Assembly (NCBI GenBank): GCA_010909725.1
Contig: JAACMV010000003.1
Coordinates: 682,001-746,000, forward strand
Direction: 5' to 3'
Origin: Picochlorum sp. 'celeri'
Taxonomy: Eukaryota; Chlorophyta; Trebouxiophyceae
DNA length: 64,000 bases
The first letter of the stretch is position 1. Each line of letters begins with the position of its first letter. The notes below the pieces were generated by a model that worked only from the letters and a program-made list of their open reading frames with translations, was not told where the DNA came from and did not search any database. Positions 20,618 to 29,071 of the stretch are shown piece after piece. Made by a program: the position numbers and the translations under genes.

Positions 20618-21289
20618 GATTGATTTATATGTGCTCAGAGACCAGATACATGTACAGATTTTTTTTTTGTATGTATGATTTTACATCAATGCCCCCTGAC
20701 CAGGTCGCCTCTTGATCAAGCGGGGTACCTGTGGTGGGGTACCCAGGGCTCCGTGAAAAGAAATAAGAAAAAGGAAAAGACAAAGACAAAAACTAACGAC
20801 ACACTACTATCAGAATCTTCTCGAGATTTGAAAACTCCACTTGAAATGAAAACTGAGACTCAGAAGATTATCGAAAGTCCTCTCATCCAGGTTCTATGCA
20901 AAAGATAAACATGGTATCGGCATATTCTGAACCACGTGAGACAGACTACCAAAACAAGGGGCACAAATCTATCCGTGTACTGAATTACTGTTGAGGGGAA
21001 AAAGGCGACACCAGAGGAGAGACCTGCCAGCACTGGGCTTCCTGTGACCACTGAAGAGGAGCTGAAGAAGCCAGAGAGGGGGATCCTGCCTCTCAATTTA
21101 ATTCTCTCAATTTAATTCTTTTGACGATGCACGTAAGATGCTCAAGGTCTGACGTCATCACACATGTGACGTTTCCATGATTTAGAATTGCGAAACATTT
21201 TCAAACTCGTTCGATCAATCCCAGATTGTATATCCTCTTGTCCCCATACAGAACAGAATGCATCTTGAGATAGATAGATAGATAGAACC
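20618..21289. promoter_or_regulatory. Divergent promoter with CRE-like site and GATA repeat
   Basis: No convincing coding exon. There is a perfect TGACGTCA (CRE/bZIP-type) site at 21150-21157, about 135 bases upstream of the thylakoid-lumen gene, followed by CACATGTGACG. CTCTCAATTTAATT is repeated twice at about 21091-21118, and a (GATA)n tract lies just before the start codon near 21270-21286. The rest is A-rich with AAGAAAAAGG repeats. Confidence 0.4.
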
Positions 21290-21736
21290 ATGATAGCGTC
21301 AAGATTGTGCTGCCAGCAGCAGTGGACGACAATGTCTGTGAGACGACAACAGCCACTCGCATGTGGTCGGATGATGCCTTCCCACGCCTTGAATTCTGAA
21401 TATAGTCGACAGAACCAACATCAAAAAGAAGGAACAGGTCGCTGGGTGGCAACAGGATTGCTCATCGCTGTGCTTGCAAGCACTCCATCTCCAACCATGG
21501 CCATGGAGGATGGTAGCAGTCCTGGCAGCAGCAACACCAACCCATACATTGAAGAACTCCTCAGGAAATCAGAAAGCAAGAGGGAAGAGCGCAGGAAAGA
21601 ACGTTTACAAGATTATTACAGAAGGAATTTCACCGACTACTTTACCTTTGAGACGAGTCCAGGAATGAGCCAACAGGGACTCTCTCCAGAAACAAGCAAT
21701 CAGATGAAACAGTGGCTCAAGGACAACACTCGATAA
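21290..21736 (+). CDS. Thylakoid-lumen preprotein of unknown function
   Basis: 148 aa. The N-terminus (about 1-50) is Ser/Gln/Arg-rich like a plastid transit peptide. It is followed by a hydrophobic lumen-targeting stretch (VATGLLIAVLAS) and a TMA cleavage site at about residue 71. The mature part is short and charged: NPYIEELLRKSESKREERRKERL, then DYYRRNFTDYFTFE. A similar DYYRRNF/DYF pattern is, from memory, found in conserved lumenal proteins of plants and algae, but no catalytic domain is visible. No ER signal peptide precedes the transit peptide, which favours a primary plastid. Confidence 0.6.
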   Translation: MIASRLCCQQQWTTMSVRRQQPLACGRMMPSHALNSEYSRQNQHQKEGTGRWVATGLLIAVLASTPSPTMAMEDGSSPGSSNTNPYIEELLRKSESKREERRKERLQDYYRRNFTDYFTFETSPGMSQQGLSPETSNQMKQWLKDNTR

Positions 21737-21777
21737 CTACATATATATTTCATTCATTCACTCATGTATCATATCTA

Positions 21778-22243
21778 CTATTGATTCAAGAACTGCGGCC
21801 TATATACTTTCATTCCATACTCTCGAGCAGCGACAGCAACATCCTCTGTGAGCACAACAGGCCTCCTGTCCTTTGTAGGATACCCTTCATTCTGCTGAAA
21901 CTTCAAAGGAGCTTGCATCCTATTCTGCTGAACAACGCATGCTTCATCCACAATATCGTTCAAAAACATCTGGCCGGCTAATGAGAACAATCGAAGGGTT
22001 CTCACATCCTCACATGTAACGCCAGCCTTGGCCAGAACGTGTCGTGTCAATTCGTCAGGAATCTGCACATCAGGATGGCCATTAGATCACGAATTTTTAT
22101 AGTGTTACCGTTCGACGTACCAAAAGGGTTGTTTCTTGGCCACCGACGGGGTCGAGGTTTTGCAATAATTCGATTACATCTGACGTCTTGTCTTCTCCTG
22201 CAGCATAGGTACTTGTCGTTGGCTGATTTGCATATTCTACCAT
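21778..22243 (-). CDS. TAF10: TFIID/SAGA subunit TAF10
   Basis: Two exons, 22243-22121 and 22062-21778, intron 22120-22063 (GTACGT to GTGCAG, phase 0; at 58 nt the shortest intron found here); 135 aa. The join gives QETTLLIPDELTRHVLAKAG. The body is the TAF10 histone fold: GVTCEDVRTLRLFSLAGQMFLNDIVDEA, then KDRRPVVLTEDVAVAAREYGMKVYRP. TAF10 pairs with TAF3/TAF8 or SPT7 in TFIID and SAGA. An in-frame ATG lies further upstream at 22321, but the chosen one gives the usual short acidic tail. Confidence 0.85.
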
Positions 22244-22399
22244 GATTACATTTGGATAACTTGTATGCAATTGGTACAGTATGGATACGGGGGCTATCAT
22301 GATGGAATCAATCACAAGCATCTATTGTATCTATTTTAGGAGAGCTTGGTCAACAGGAAGTTGCAACTCCCTGTTCAGAGCATGTTCCATACCATACTC

Positions 22400-23638
22400 T
22401 CATTCAACAAACATCTCTTCTTCCTCATATTCCTTCCCCTTCAGCTTGTTTTCAACGTGCTTCCACCAGTACTCCATCGAAAGCCTGTACAAGACTTCCA
22501 GTCGCCCTTTGGGAGTGCTGTAGTATGGATGCAGCCTTCTCTTCCACTCTGCCAGTTTCTCCTCAGTGATGGAGTCTTCGCTCCATTCGTCAACTAGAAC
22601 TACTGGTAACTGTCGATAGGCAGAATCATCGTTGTACTTTTTGATGATTGGTATCACTCCCAGTGCGATAGCCTCCCATGCTTTGGGACTGGGGTCCAGT
22701 CCCCCTCCATGAGGGCACAACAGAAAGGAGTAGTCCATCAATGTGAAAAGGTACGCATCGCCTCTTGGGAGTTCAGATTTGGGATCACAGAATTCCCACG
22801 ACTCGCACAGCTTCCGTACCAGGATACGATCGTCAGAGTGAGGTCGGCTTGTATCCACTACTCTCAGCATGCCACGTCTGTGACTCACAATAGTCTCAGC
22901 ATCATCGTTATGGTACGGTGACAATGCATTATGCTGGGCCACTATATCAAGAATATGTTCTGGACTGTATTCATGAGGATTCATCCCCAAAGGCAGTGGT
23001 GTCACCTTGGGCCCAGCAGTATCCAAATTCTCAGCAAAGTGATGGATGATCATTTCATTCTCAGCCTGATGCAGTTGCTCCCACGCAGTCTCATTAATAC
23101 ACTTGAAGTCAAATCTCGGATCCAGTTGGCGAGGCACTGTCTTGTCAGAATCTCCCGAAAGCAGCACAATTGGTTCTGCCAGACATGGCATAATCTTCTG
23201 ATGAAAATCACCCAAGTGCTCCGTCCTGACAAACACGGTGCGTGGATGCTCACTGGAATGTACATTCATCCATACAAAATCCGACGGATTCATCGTAACC
23301 GAAGACCGTGTTCCATACACAAGATCACACCTCCCGGGAAACCCTGAAGGTATTGAACTCTCTGAAAGCTGCCTTGTGGCCATCATAATGCTAGTCGTGT
23401 TTGGCTCATGGCTCAAGATGGATATATTCTTCGACATGAGACACTCCACGAATTCCTGGCGCGAAGACGTTGACAGACGCCTGCTCTCTTCGTGCAGGTC
23501 AACGACCCACCAAAGGGAGGGATTGCTGCTGCTCCACTCGGGTGTGGACACAAAACCCAGGTATAGCATGCACGCTGCCACAATGGATGTCAAAATAGCA
23601 CATCTATTTTTCTGATGAGCCCCCAACATGGTTGCCAT
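22400..23638 (-). CDS. Exostosin-like (GT47) glycosyltransferase, type II membrane protein
   Basis: 412 aa. A short cytoplasmic tail and a membrane anchor at about 14-31 suggest a Golgi type II protein. The C-terminal region matches the exostosin domain: the segment FTLMDYSFLLCPHGGG followed by SPKAWEAIALGVIPII (donor-binding helix), then VLVDEWSE and EKLAEWKRRL. The family transfers sugars in wall or matrix polysaccharide synthesis; donor and acceptor cannot be read from the sequence. It is divergent from the FSH1 hydrolase across a 590-base gap. Confidence 0.75.
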   Translation of the reverse strand: MATMLGAHQKNRCAILTSIVAACMLYLGFVSTPEWSSSNPSLWWVVDLHEESRRLSTSSRQEFVECLMSKNISILSHEPNTTSIMMATRQLSESSIPSGFPGRCDLVYGTRSSVTMNPSDFVWMNVHSSEHPRTVFVRTEHLGDFHQKIMPCLAEPIVLLSGDSDKTVPRQLDPRFDFKCINETAWEQLHQAENEMIIHHFAENLDTAGPKVTPLPLGMNPHEYSPEHILDIVAQHNALSPYHNDDAETIVSHRRGMLRVVDTSRPHSDDRILVRKLCESWEFCDPKSELPRGDAYLFTLMDYSFLLCPHGGGLDPSPKAWEAIALGVIPIIKKYNDDSAYRQLPVVLVDEWSEDSITEEKLAEWKRRLHPYYSTPKGRLEVLYRLSMEYWWKHVENKLKGKEYEEEEMFVE

Positions 23639-24227
23639 GTGGATTCAGTGTATATACGAGTCTATTCGTGTACCTCAGTCACACGGTGCAACAGCGAATA
23701 CCGTCGTTTCCTTGGATATCATTCACATGCTGCATGATCCAGCATGTCAATTCACAGTTTCAAAACTATGTATTTGCATAATTATCCAGGGGACTTTGAA
23801 CTGGGGACACACTGCTTCTTCTAGTAATACTTGTTGTTCACCGGTCAACTCGAATATCTGATTTTCAAAAGAAGAACCATCGGTTTCTTTCGCCCATCAC
23901 ACCAATGGTGTGATGGGAATCTGACCAAAACATTCACTGCAACATTGCCATCGTCATGATGAAAGAAACATCCATCAGCATGTCTCCTCATTGGAGTGCA
24001 ATTTTCACATGAATAATCTCAATCCATTGATCTGCTGCCAATGTTGTTATTGAGCCCTTTCCATCATCATGAGTCAAGGCCATCTGACCCTTGTTCTTAT
24101 TTTTGAACCCATCCCAACAAACATCACGTGCCATCAGCTACTACTATTCCTACGAGTATATACCAATTGCATTTATTTTTAATAAACATAAACGCATGAT
24201 ACATCGATGCAAAGTACTCGTTAGGAC
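23639..24227. promoter_or_regulatory. Divergent promoter with a 25-base perfect palindrome
   Basis: No coding exon is seen. At 23893-23917 there is CCCATCACACCA, one spacer base, and its exact reverse complement. It is the strongest of the CCCATCA/TGATGGG elements in this window. Other parts are AT-rich with short CATCATCA runs. Confidence 0.5.
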
Positions 24228-24926
24228 ATGGAAGCATCGAATCGGCTAGTTCGAATTCTCTGTTTACATGGGCATCAACAAAATGCCCAACTGTTCAGGC
24301 AAAAGACCGGATCACTGAGAAAAGCACTGAAAAATACTGCAGAATTAATTTATATAGATGCTCCGCATCAATCCTCTACCCCAACGCTTCGCACTTGGTG
24401 GCTACGACCTTGTGGCCCTCAAGTGTACGAAGGATGGGAAGAGTCACGAAAACGTATACAGGAGTCTCTCCAGGAGCATGCACCGATTGATATACTCTTG
24501 GGATTCAGCCAAGGGGCAGCAGCCGCGGCATTATATTTGGTACAACAGCAGCATACAGAGGCCTTGCCAGCTCCAGCTGAAGCAGCAGTGCAGTCTTTGA
24601 TCAGCATAGCTGGCTTCATCCCTCGAGACGAACGATATAGAGAGGTATTCTACAATACACAAAGAGATCTAGAATTGCATTCGTGCCATATATATGGGGA
24701 CATGGATGATATTATCACGCCAGAGCAGAGTAGAGAGTTGAGCCAGGCAATGGCAGCAATGGACCCCACCAGTGATGTTGTTGTATGCAGCCATGGCGGA
24801 GGGCACATGGTGCCGACACTCCGCAAGGGTGATACTTCATCGTATGATGGTGATGATGAAGACATGAGGCGAGTGGTTGTTCTGTCTCAGACTGTGAAAG
24901 ACTTTGTCCGGCGAAGGCTACACTGA
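24228..24926 (+). CDS. FSH1-family serine hydrolase
   Basis: 232 aa. An alpha/beta hydrolase starting RILCLHGHQQNAQLF, the typical N-terminal strand and oxyanion turn of FSH1/OVCA2-like enzymes. The nucleophile elbow is GFSQG with S94. An acid is offered by YGDMDDIITP (about D158-D161) and the His by HGGGHMVP (H193). The substrate is unknown; fungal and human relatives are esterases. It is a compact full-length member. Confidence 0.85.
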   Translation: MEASNRLVRILCLHGHQQNAQLFRQKTGSLRKALKNTAELIYIDAPHQSSTPTLRTWWLRPCGPQVYEGWEESRKRIQESLQEHAPIDILLGFSQGAAAAALYLVQQQHTEALPAPAEAAVQSLISIAGFIPRDERYREVFYNTQRDLELHSCHIYGDMDDIITPEQSRELSQAMAAMDPTSDVVVCSHGGGHMVPTLRKGDTSSYDGDDEDMRRVVVLSQTVKDFVRRRLH

Positions 24927-25155
24927 GATTGGCTGTCTCTTTTTTTTTTCCCAAACAAGGATCACGGGCCTGATTCTTCCTGTTCTTTGGCTGTGGCAAC
25001 GCATATCCTCATATTTAAAAATCTTAAAAACGCAGTGTGATATTCGTTGATACTGTACTGGTCCATTCTGTAAGCACGTGTTCATGTATTCCTGTCCACA
25101 ATTGAATTGAATTCAACTCTGAGGCGAAAAGAGAAGGAAACAGGTATTGAGCAAG

Positions 25156-26200
25156 ATGCCAGTAGCACAGCAGGGTGAGACTATTCATAGAGATATCACA
25201 GGCAATGATGAGGGGGTGAATGGAGACCAGCGAGGAGGGAACGACTCATCAACGAGACCGTCCGAGCGAATGTTCTCGAGAGTGTTTAGAACGGTAGGTT
25301 TGGTTATATTCCATGTATGAGAGATGCATAGATGAGTGTATCTGACTATAATACTGGTTGTAGCCGCAGAATAGGCCCGACTTTGAGCAGCAGAACCGAG
25401 GTCGTCGACGACCTCGGGACGAAGGCTGGGAGGATTCTCAACGACCGATATCCCTTCCACCGACATTTGCTGTACCATTTGTTGGATCTAGAGATTTAAC
25501 TGAAATATTTAGTGAAATATTTGATGTGGCGAGGCAGCCGGATGTTCGAGTGCGTCGAGTACGTCAGCCGAGGACGGTTGGGCCGTTGCGCAAGGTGAGT
25601 CGTGCACCGTCGAATTGGTATTTGAAGCAGGGGCAGACGTGGACTGGGTGGCAGCATGTGCAGCATTGGCCTCCTGGGTCTTCAGAAAAGTGGAATGTTC
25701 GAGTTGTGCTGGAGCATGTGGATTTGGAACGGGGGGAGGTGTTTGGGACCATGACTGCCACGGATGTGCCTGGAGCCGAGTCACAGGTTGTGACGTATTT
25801 CGAGGGGGAGATGATTGATAACGAGAATGCGACATTTTATTCTGATCCTGATGCGTCAGCTCGGGTATGCTTGTCAGAGCTGCGGCATTGGTCTCGGTTT
25901 CCTGCATTTAGGCCTCTGAGGGATGGGGTGTTGGAGGAGGATGGGAGGTCTCCAGAATTGGCAGCGAGCAGCAAGGTGTTTATGCGGTGGAAAGAAAAGT
26001 GTTTTCTGTCTGGAGGGGATTGTCGGTTGACTATTGCGGGTGTATATTATGTGACATTGGATAGAAGGAATGGGGATGTGAATGCCTATTACTTTGATCA
26101 GAATTCAGCACCCGAGCAGAGAATGATACTCAAAGCAGGGGCTGGGAATGCGTCGAATCAGCAGCAAGGATATGCCCTTCCTGCGCTCAAATATGCCTGA
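25156..26200 (+). CDS. GID4/VID24-type substrate receptor of the CTLH/GID E3 ligase
   Basis: Two exons, 25156-25293 and 25364-26200, intron 25294-25363 (GTAGGT to TTGTAG, phase 0); 324 aa. A second in-frame acceptor (CCGCAG) lies six bases downstream. The first about 110 residues are low complexity and charged. The VID24 beta-barrel follows: WYLKQGQTWTGWQ, YFEGEMIDNENATFY, ELRHWSRFPAF, KVFMRWKEKCFL, and GVYYVTLDRRNGDVNAYYFD. GID4 binds Pro/N-degron substrates and hands them to the ligase. The C-terminal QNS...QQQGYALPALKYA is typical of the last strand. Confidence 0.85.
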
Positions 26201-27150
26201 TGGGTGCAACGTTGGAATACTGTCACAGTAGAGGTGTTCTGTAAAATGTCCTTATTATTCTTTGTTATGTCGAATGAGTGGTTGTATCAGTATTCATAGT
26301 ATATATATGTTTAACCTTATGAAATACTATTAGTCTCATCGTATGTGCCGGTGATTTACTAAAAATGTGCGGTGATGCAAGGAGATGTAGAGCTGCAACT
26401 CGGGTAAGGCAAGGCAAGGCTTGGCTTCTGATTCTCACTGGTGCCATGTTTGTCTCACTCGGGTGAGTGAGGTATTGGGCCTGGAGAGGAGCCAGCAGTT
26501 ATTTTACCTGATGATCATCTTTCTTGGAAGTTAAGTCCTACTCAGATGTTTCAAACGGGCATAGAATGTGAAAACATGCGTTTAGGATCCAAATGGCTGC
26601 GGATCAAGGCACTAGAGCATCAACGCTGTCTCTCACCACGTCCTCCAGAGAGAGGGCCATATGCAGCACAAGAATTGCTGGTATGCGTGCAAAGCTACAG
26701 GTGGAGCAGAATTCCAGCAAGTTAGGATGGAAGATGGCACTTGCAAGCACATATGAAGGGCAAAGAGGCATATGCGTACTGCATGACTCTCACTGCGGGA
26801 CCTTGAGAAAAAAGTGTGAGCTTTGCAGCACGGCGATTGCCAAAATATAACTTTACAATGAATGTAGAATATTTGTGCAGATTTCTTTCTCCGTAACGTT
26901 TGTATCATCTGTAGAAGCTAATCCTTAATATCGCCCGACCGGTCGGGGGTTTTTTCAAGTCCTGATGAATGGAGCCACGCACGAAGGTGGCACATTGCTT
27001 CTAACGCGTTAGACATCATCATCGGCTGTGACCATAAAGTTCAACCTGCAAGAACCCGTGCTATACAAAAAAATTATTTCAAATTGATTGAAAAGTCTTA
27101 AATATTCGACCTTTTCGTGAAAACTACCCTCGTGATTTCCGTGACCAGAT
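26201..27150. other. 950-base gap with weak ORFs and a GC-rich hairpin
   Basis: Two overlapping plus-strand frames look mildly coding: 26593-26850 (85 codons, ending with a C-x7-C-x2-C spacing) and a partly overlapping frame from about 26460 to 26726. Neither gives a recognisable protein and I could not build a good splice model. CTCACTC/GAGTGAG form a small hairpin near 26455-26475. CCCGACC/GGTCGGG (26934-26947) is followed by GG and T6 and looks like an RNA hairpin or terminator. Confidence 0.35.
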
Positions 27151-27984
27151 ATGTCTCTTGCCAGGACCGTGACAGTTTTCGCCCTGTTGATGGCCTTGTT
27201 TTGCTCATGGTGTGACGCCCGAGAATTGCTGCAAAACGTACGTGACATATATTGCATACATACGAGGTGGACGAAATCCAAGGGAAAATAGCACAGATAT
27301 ATGTGTCTGGGAAGGCTGAGTACAGACGTGTGGTCTGTACTGAGTCCATTCCTGCCGAGGGTTTTGTTCACATTGTTTTGTAGCTACTACAACGTGTAAA
27401 CAAGTGACATGAGATGTAACGCATTGTATATTGCCGCAGAGATGCTCTTCGTCTCCAGGGAAGAGACCCAGAGAATGCAACAGGTCGGTCTACAGAGATA
27501 CTGAATGGTAGGTTTTTATTTGGTGATTGATGACAATGGATACATTGTGCTGCCATTGAAATGTACTTTGTGATGAAAGTTCTCTATCACGATCTTCCAT
27601 ATTACTACAGGCGTCGTGATGAGATTGAATGCAACGTGAGGGGTGCTGAGTTGGTACGTGGGTGCTTTTGATCTGACATGTCTATTCAAGTAGTACTGCA
27701 TGTGTATCATTATATATCTGGAACCCAACGCCCGAGTTGCGACAAAACTAATAATAATGACTATGCTGTGTGCACTACAGAGCTGCGACCTTGAGGACGA
27801 CTGGGATGAAAACGGAGATGTGGAATGTGAGTTGGATATTCCAGGACAGAGAGACATTGAATTCCGTTGCCGTGTCGACAACAACTGCAACGTCGAATGC
27901 CCTAACAATGTGCTCAACTCTAGAATTCCTAGAAGATATCGTTCAAAAACCAAGAAGATCCTTTCTGCATGGAAACCAACATGA
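27151..27984 (+). CDS. Small Cys-rich secreted protein in four exons
   Basis: Exons 27151-27237, 27440-27507, 27611-27653 and 27781-27984, with introns bounded by GTACGT/CCGCAG, GTAGGT/CTACAG and GTACGT/CTACAG; all phases match and the joined frame stays open for 133 codons. The N-terminus is a signal peptide (MSLARTVTVFALLMALFCSWCDA). The mature protein has a basic start (SSPGKRPREC), then acidic Cys-spaced segments (VECELD, RCRVDNNC, NVEC) and a basic tail. Each internal exon carries one or two Cys, often preceded by Glu. No family is recognised. The short exons are easily missed by single-frame ORF calling. Confidence 0.6.
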
Positions 27985-28367
27985 TCTAACCTTATGTGGT
28001 TGAGTTTGCCAGAAGCAAAAGGGTTTGAGAAGAAATATCACAAGAGTGTTGCTTTAAAAATCGACTCGCATCTTTTCGCGATCCGATAGAGAGAATCCTA
28101 CAGAGAGAATCTTAGAGAGAGAATCTTAGAGAGAGAATCTTAGAGAGAGAATCAGCTCTACTGCTGATGTACCATGTCATATTGTTGACACCATGTAAGA
28201 TTTCCATGTGTTCTCAAATATGCACCAGTATGTTACATGAGTAATGTACATCATCATTATTGCATGCTGTCGTTCAAGAAGGACACAAAAATCCTTGTCA
28301 TCATCAAACGAATTATTATTATCATCATTATTCATATCAGTACTACTATTGATGGTATCCACCATTA
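27985..28367. repeat. AGAGAGAATCTTAG tandem repeat in a gap
   Basis: About four to five 14-base copies of AGAGAGAATCTTAG at about 28088-28152, the first and last imperfect. They lie between the 3' ends of two convergent genes, so they may be part of a 3' UTR. ATT/ATC microsatellites follow up to 28340. No gene seen. Confidence 0.65.
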
Positions 28368-28733
28368 TTATGCGAGTGGCGTTTGCTTTGTGACAAATCC
28401 AGCGTGCAATTCTTTGTCTGCATATCCATGAGATCCAGCAGCCTCAGCAGCCTTTTCTGTGGCTCCTGCTCCACCTCCTGTCAACAAATCATCCGCCCCG
28501 CTTGTCTCCTCTGCCGGTTCAACATCAAAATGCTCATGTTCCACTGGTCGAGCCTCGTGCTTGGACACGTGCTCGTGTCCTTCAGCCGGAGGTAAGCCAC
28601 TCTGTTTTGATATGAATCCTGCATGCAGATCCTTATCGGCGTATCCTTTGGATCCCGCGTGTGCTGCTGCTTCTTCCGTCAATCCTGCTTCGGACCCGAG
28701 ATTGGGTTCTACTCCTTTGATATCCTCTTGCAT
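28368..28733 (-). CDS. Small hydrophilic protein with two internal repeats
   Basis: 121 aa without Cys, Trp or membrane segment. Residues 19-44 and 92-117 are two copies of one 26-residue unit with about 19 identities; the shared core is GYADKxLHAGFxxKQ. A His/Glu-rich linker (EGHEHVSKHEARPVEHEH) separates them. The high Ala/Gly/Glu content and hydrophilicity resemble LEA-like stress proteins, but the repeat is not a known LEA motif to me. A TATA-like TTTTATATCA precedes the gene on the minus strand near 28790. Function unknown. Confidence 0.6.
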   Translation of the reverse strand: MQEDIKGVEPNLGSEAGLTEEAAAHAGSKGYADKDLHAGFISKQSGLPPAEGHEHVSKHEARPVEHEHFDVEPAEETSGADDLLTGGGAGATEKAAEAAGSHGYADKELHAGFVTKQTPLA

Positions 28734-29071
28734 TTCTATATCGTTGATATCTACGATTTCTATTAAACTTTAATAATCTTTGTATGATATAAAACGTTGT
28801 AAATAATTTTTAATGACACCCTTGGACGGTCTCGGAGATTTTATAGGGCCCTGTGATCGACATGGTGCCACGTCATCACTGTTTGGCACACTGCCCCAGT
28901 CTTCTGCTCAGGTCATCATTGGAGTCCAGATACGCCATAATGTTACACATGTAAAGCAAGATACGAGTCAAAACGTTCGTCAAATGATATAGGTACTCTA
29001 CTCTGAATTAATATGGTATGGAGAAAATGGTCACGCCTTTATGCAAGGCCAAAGCTGTTGTCATCCTATCT
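28734..29071. other. Gap between two minus-strand genes
   Basis: 338 bases. It holds the likely promoter of the repeat-protein gene (TATA-like sequence near 28790) and the 3' region of the DUF789 gene. A GGGCCC hexamer lies near 28847. No coding exon recognised. Confidence 0.4.

Noticed and set aside
21778..22068. Single-exon TAF10 starting at the in-frame MQIPDEL
   Set aside because: The ATG there lies in the intron acceptor (GATGTGCAG); an upstream exon with GTACGT donor gives a better N-terminus.
26540..26700. Possible U3-like box C (GATGATC) RNA
   Set aside because: Box A, B and D elements are not found nearby; the single match is expected by chance.
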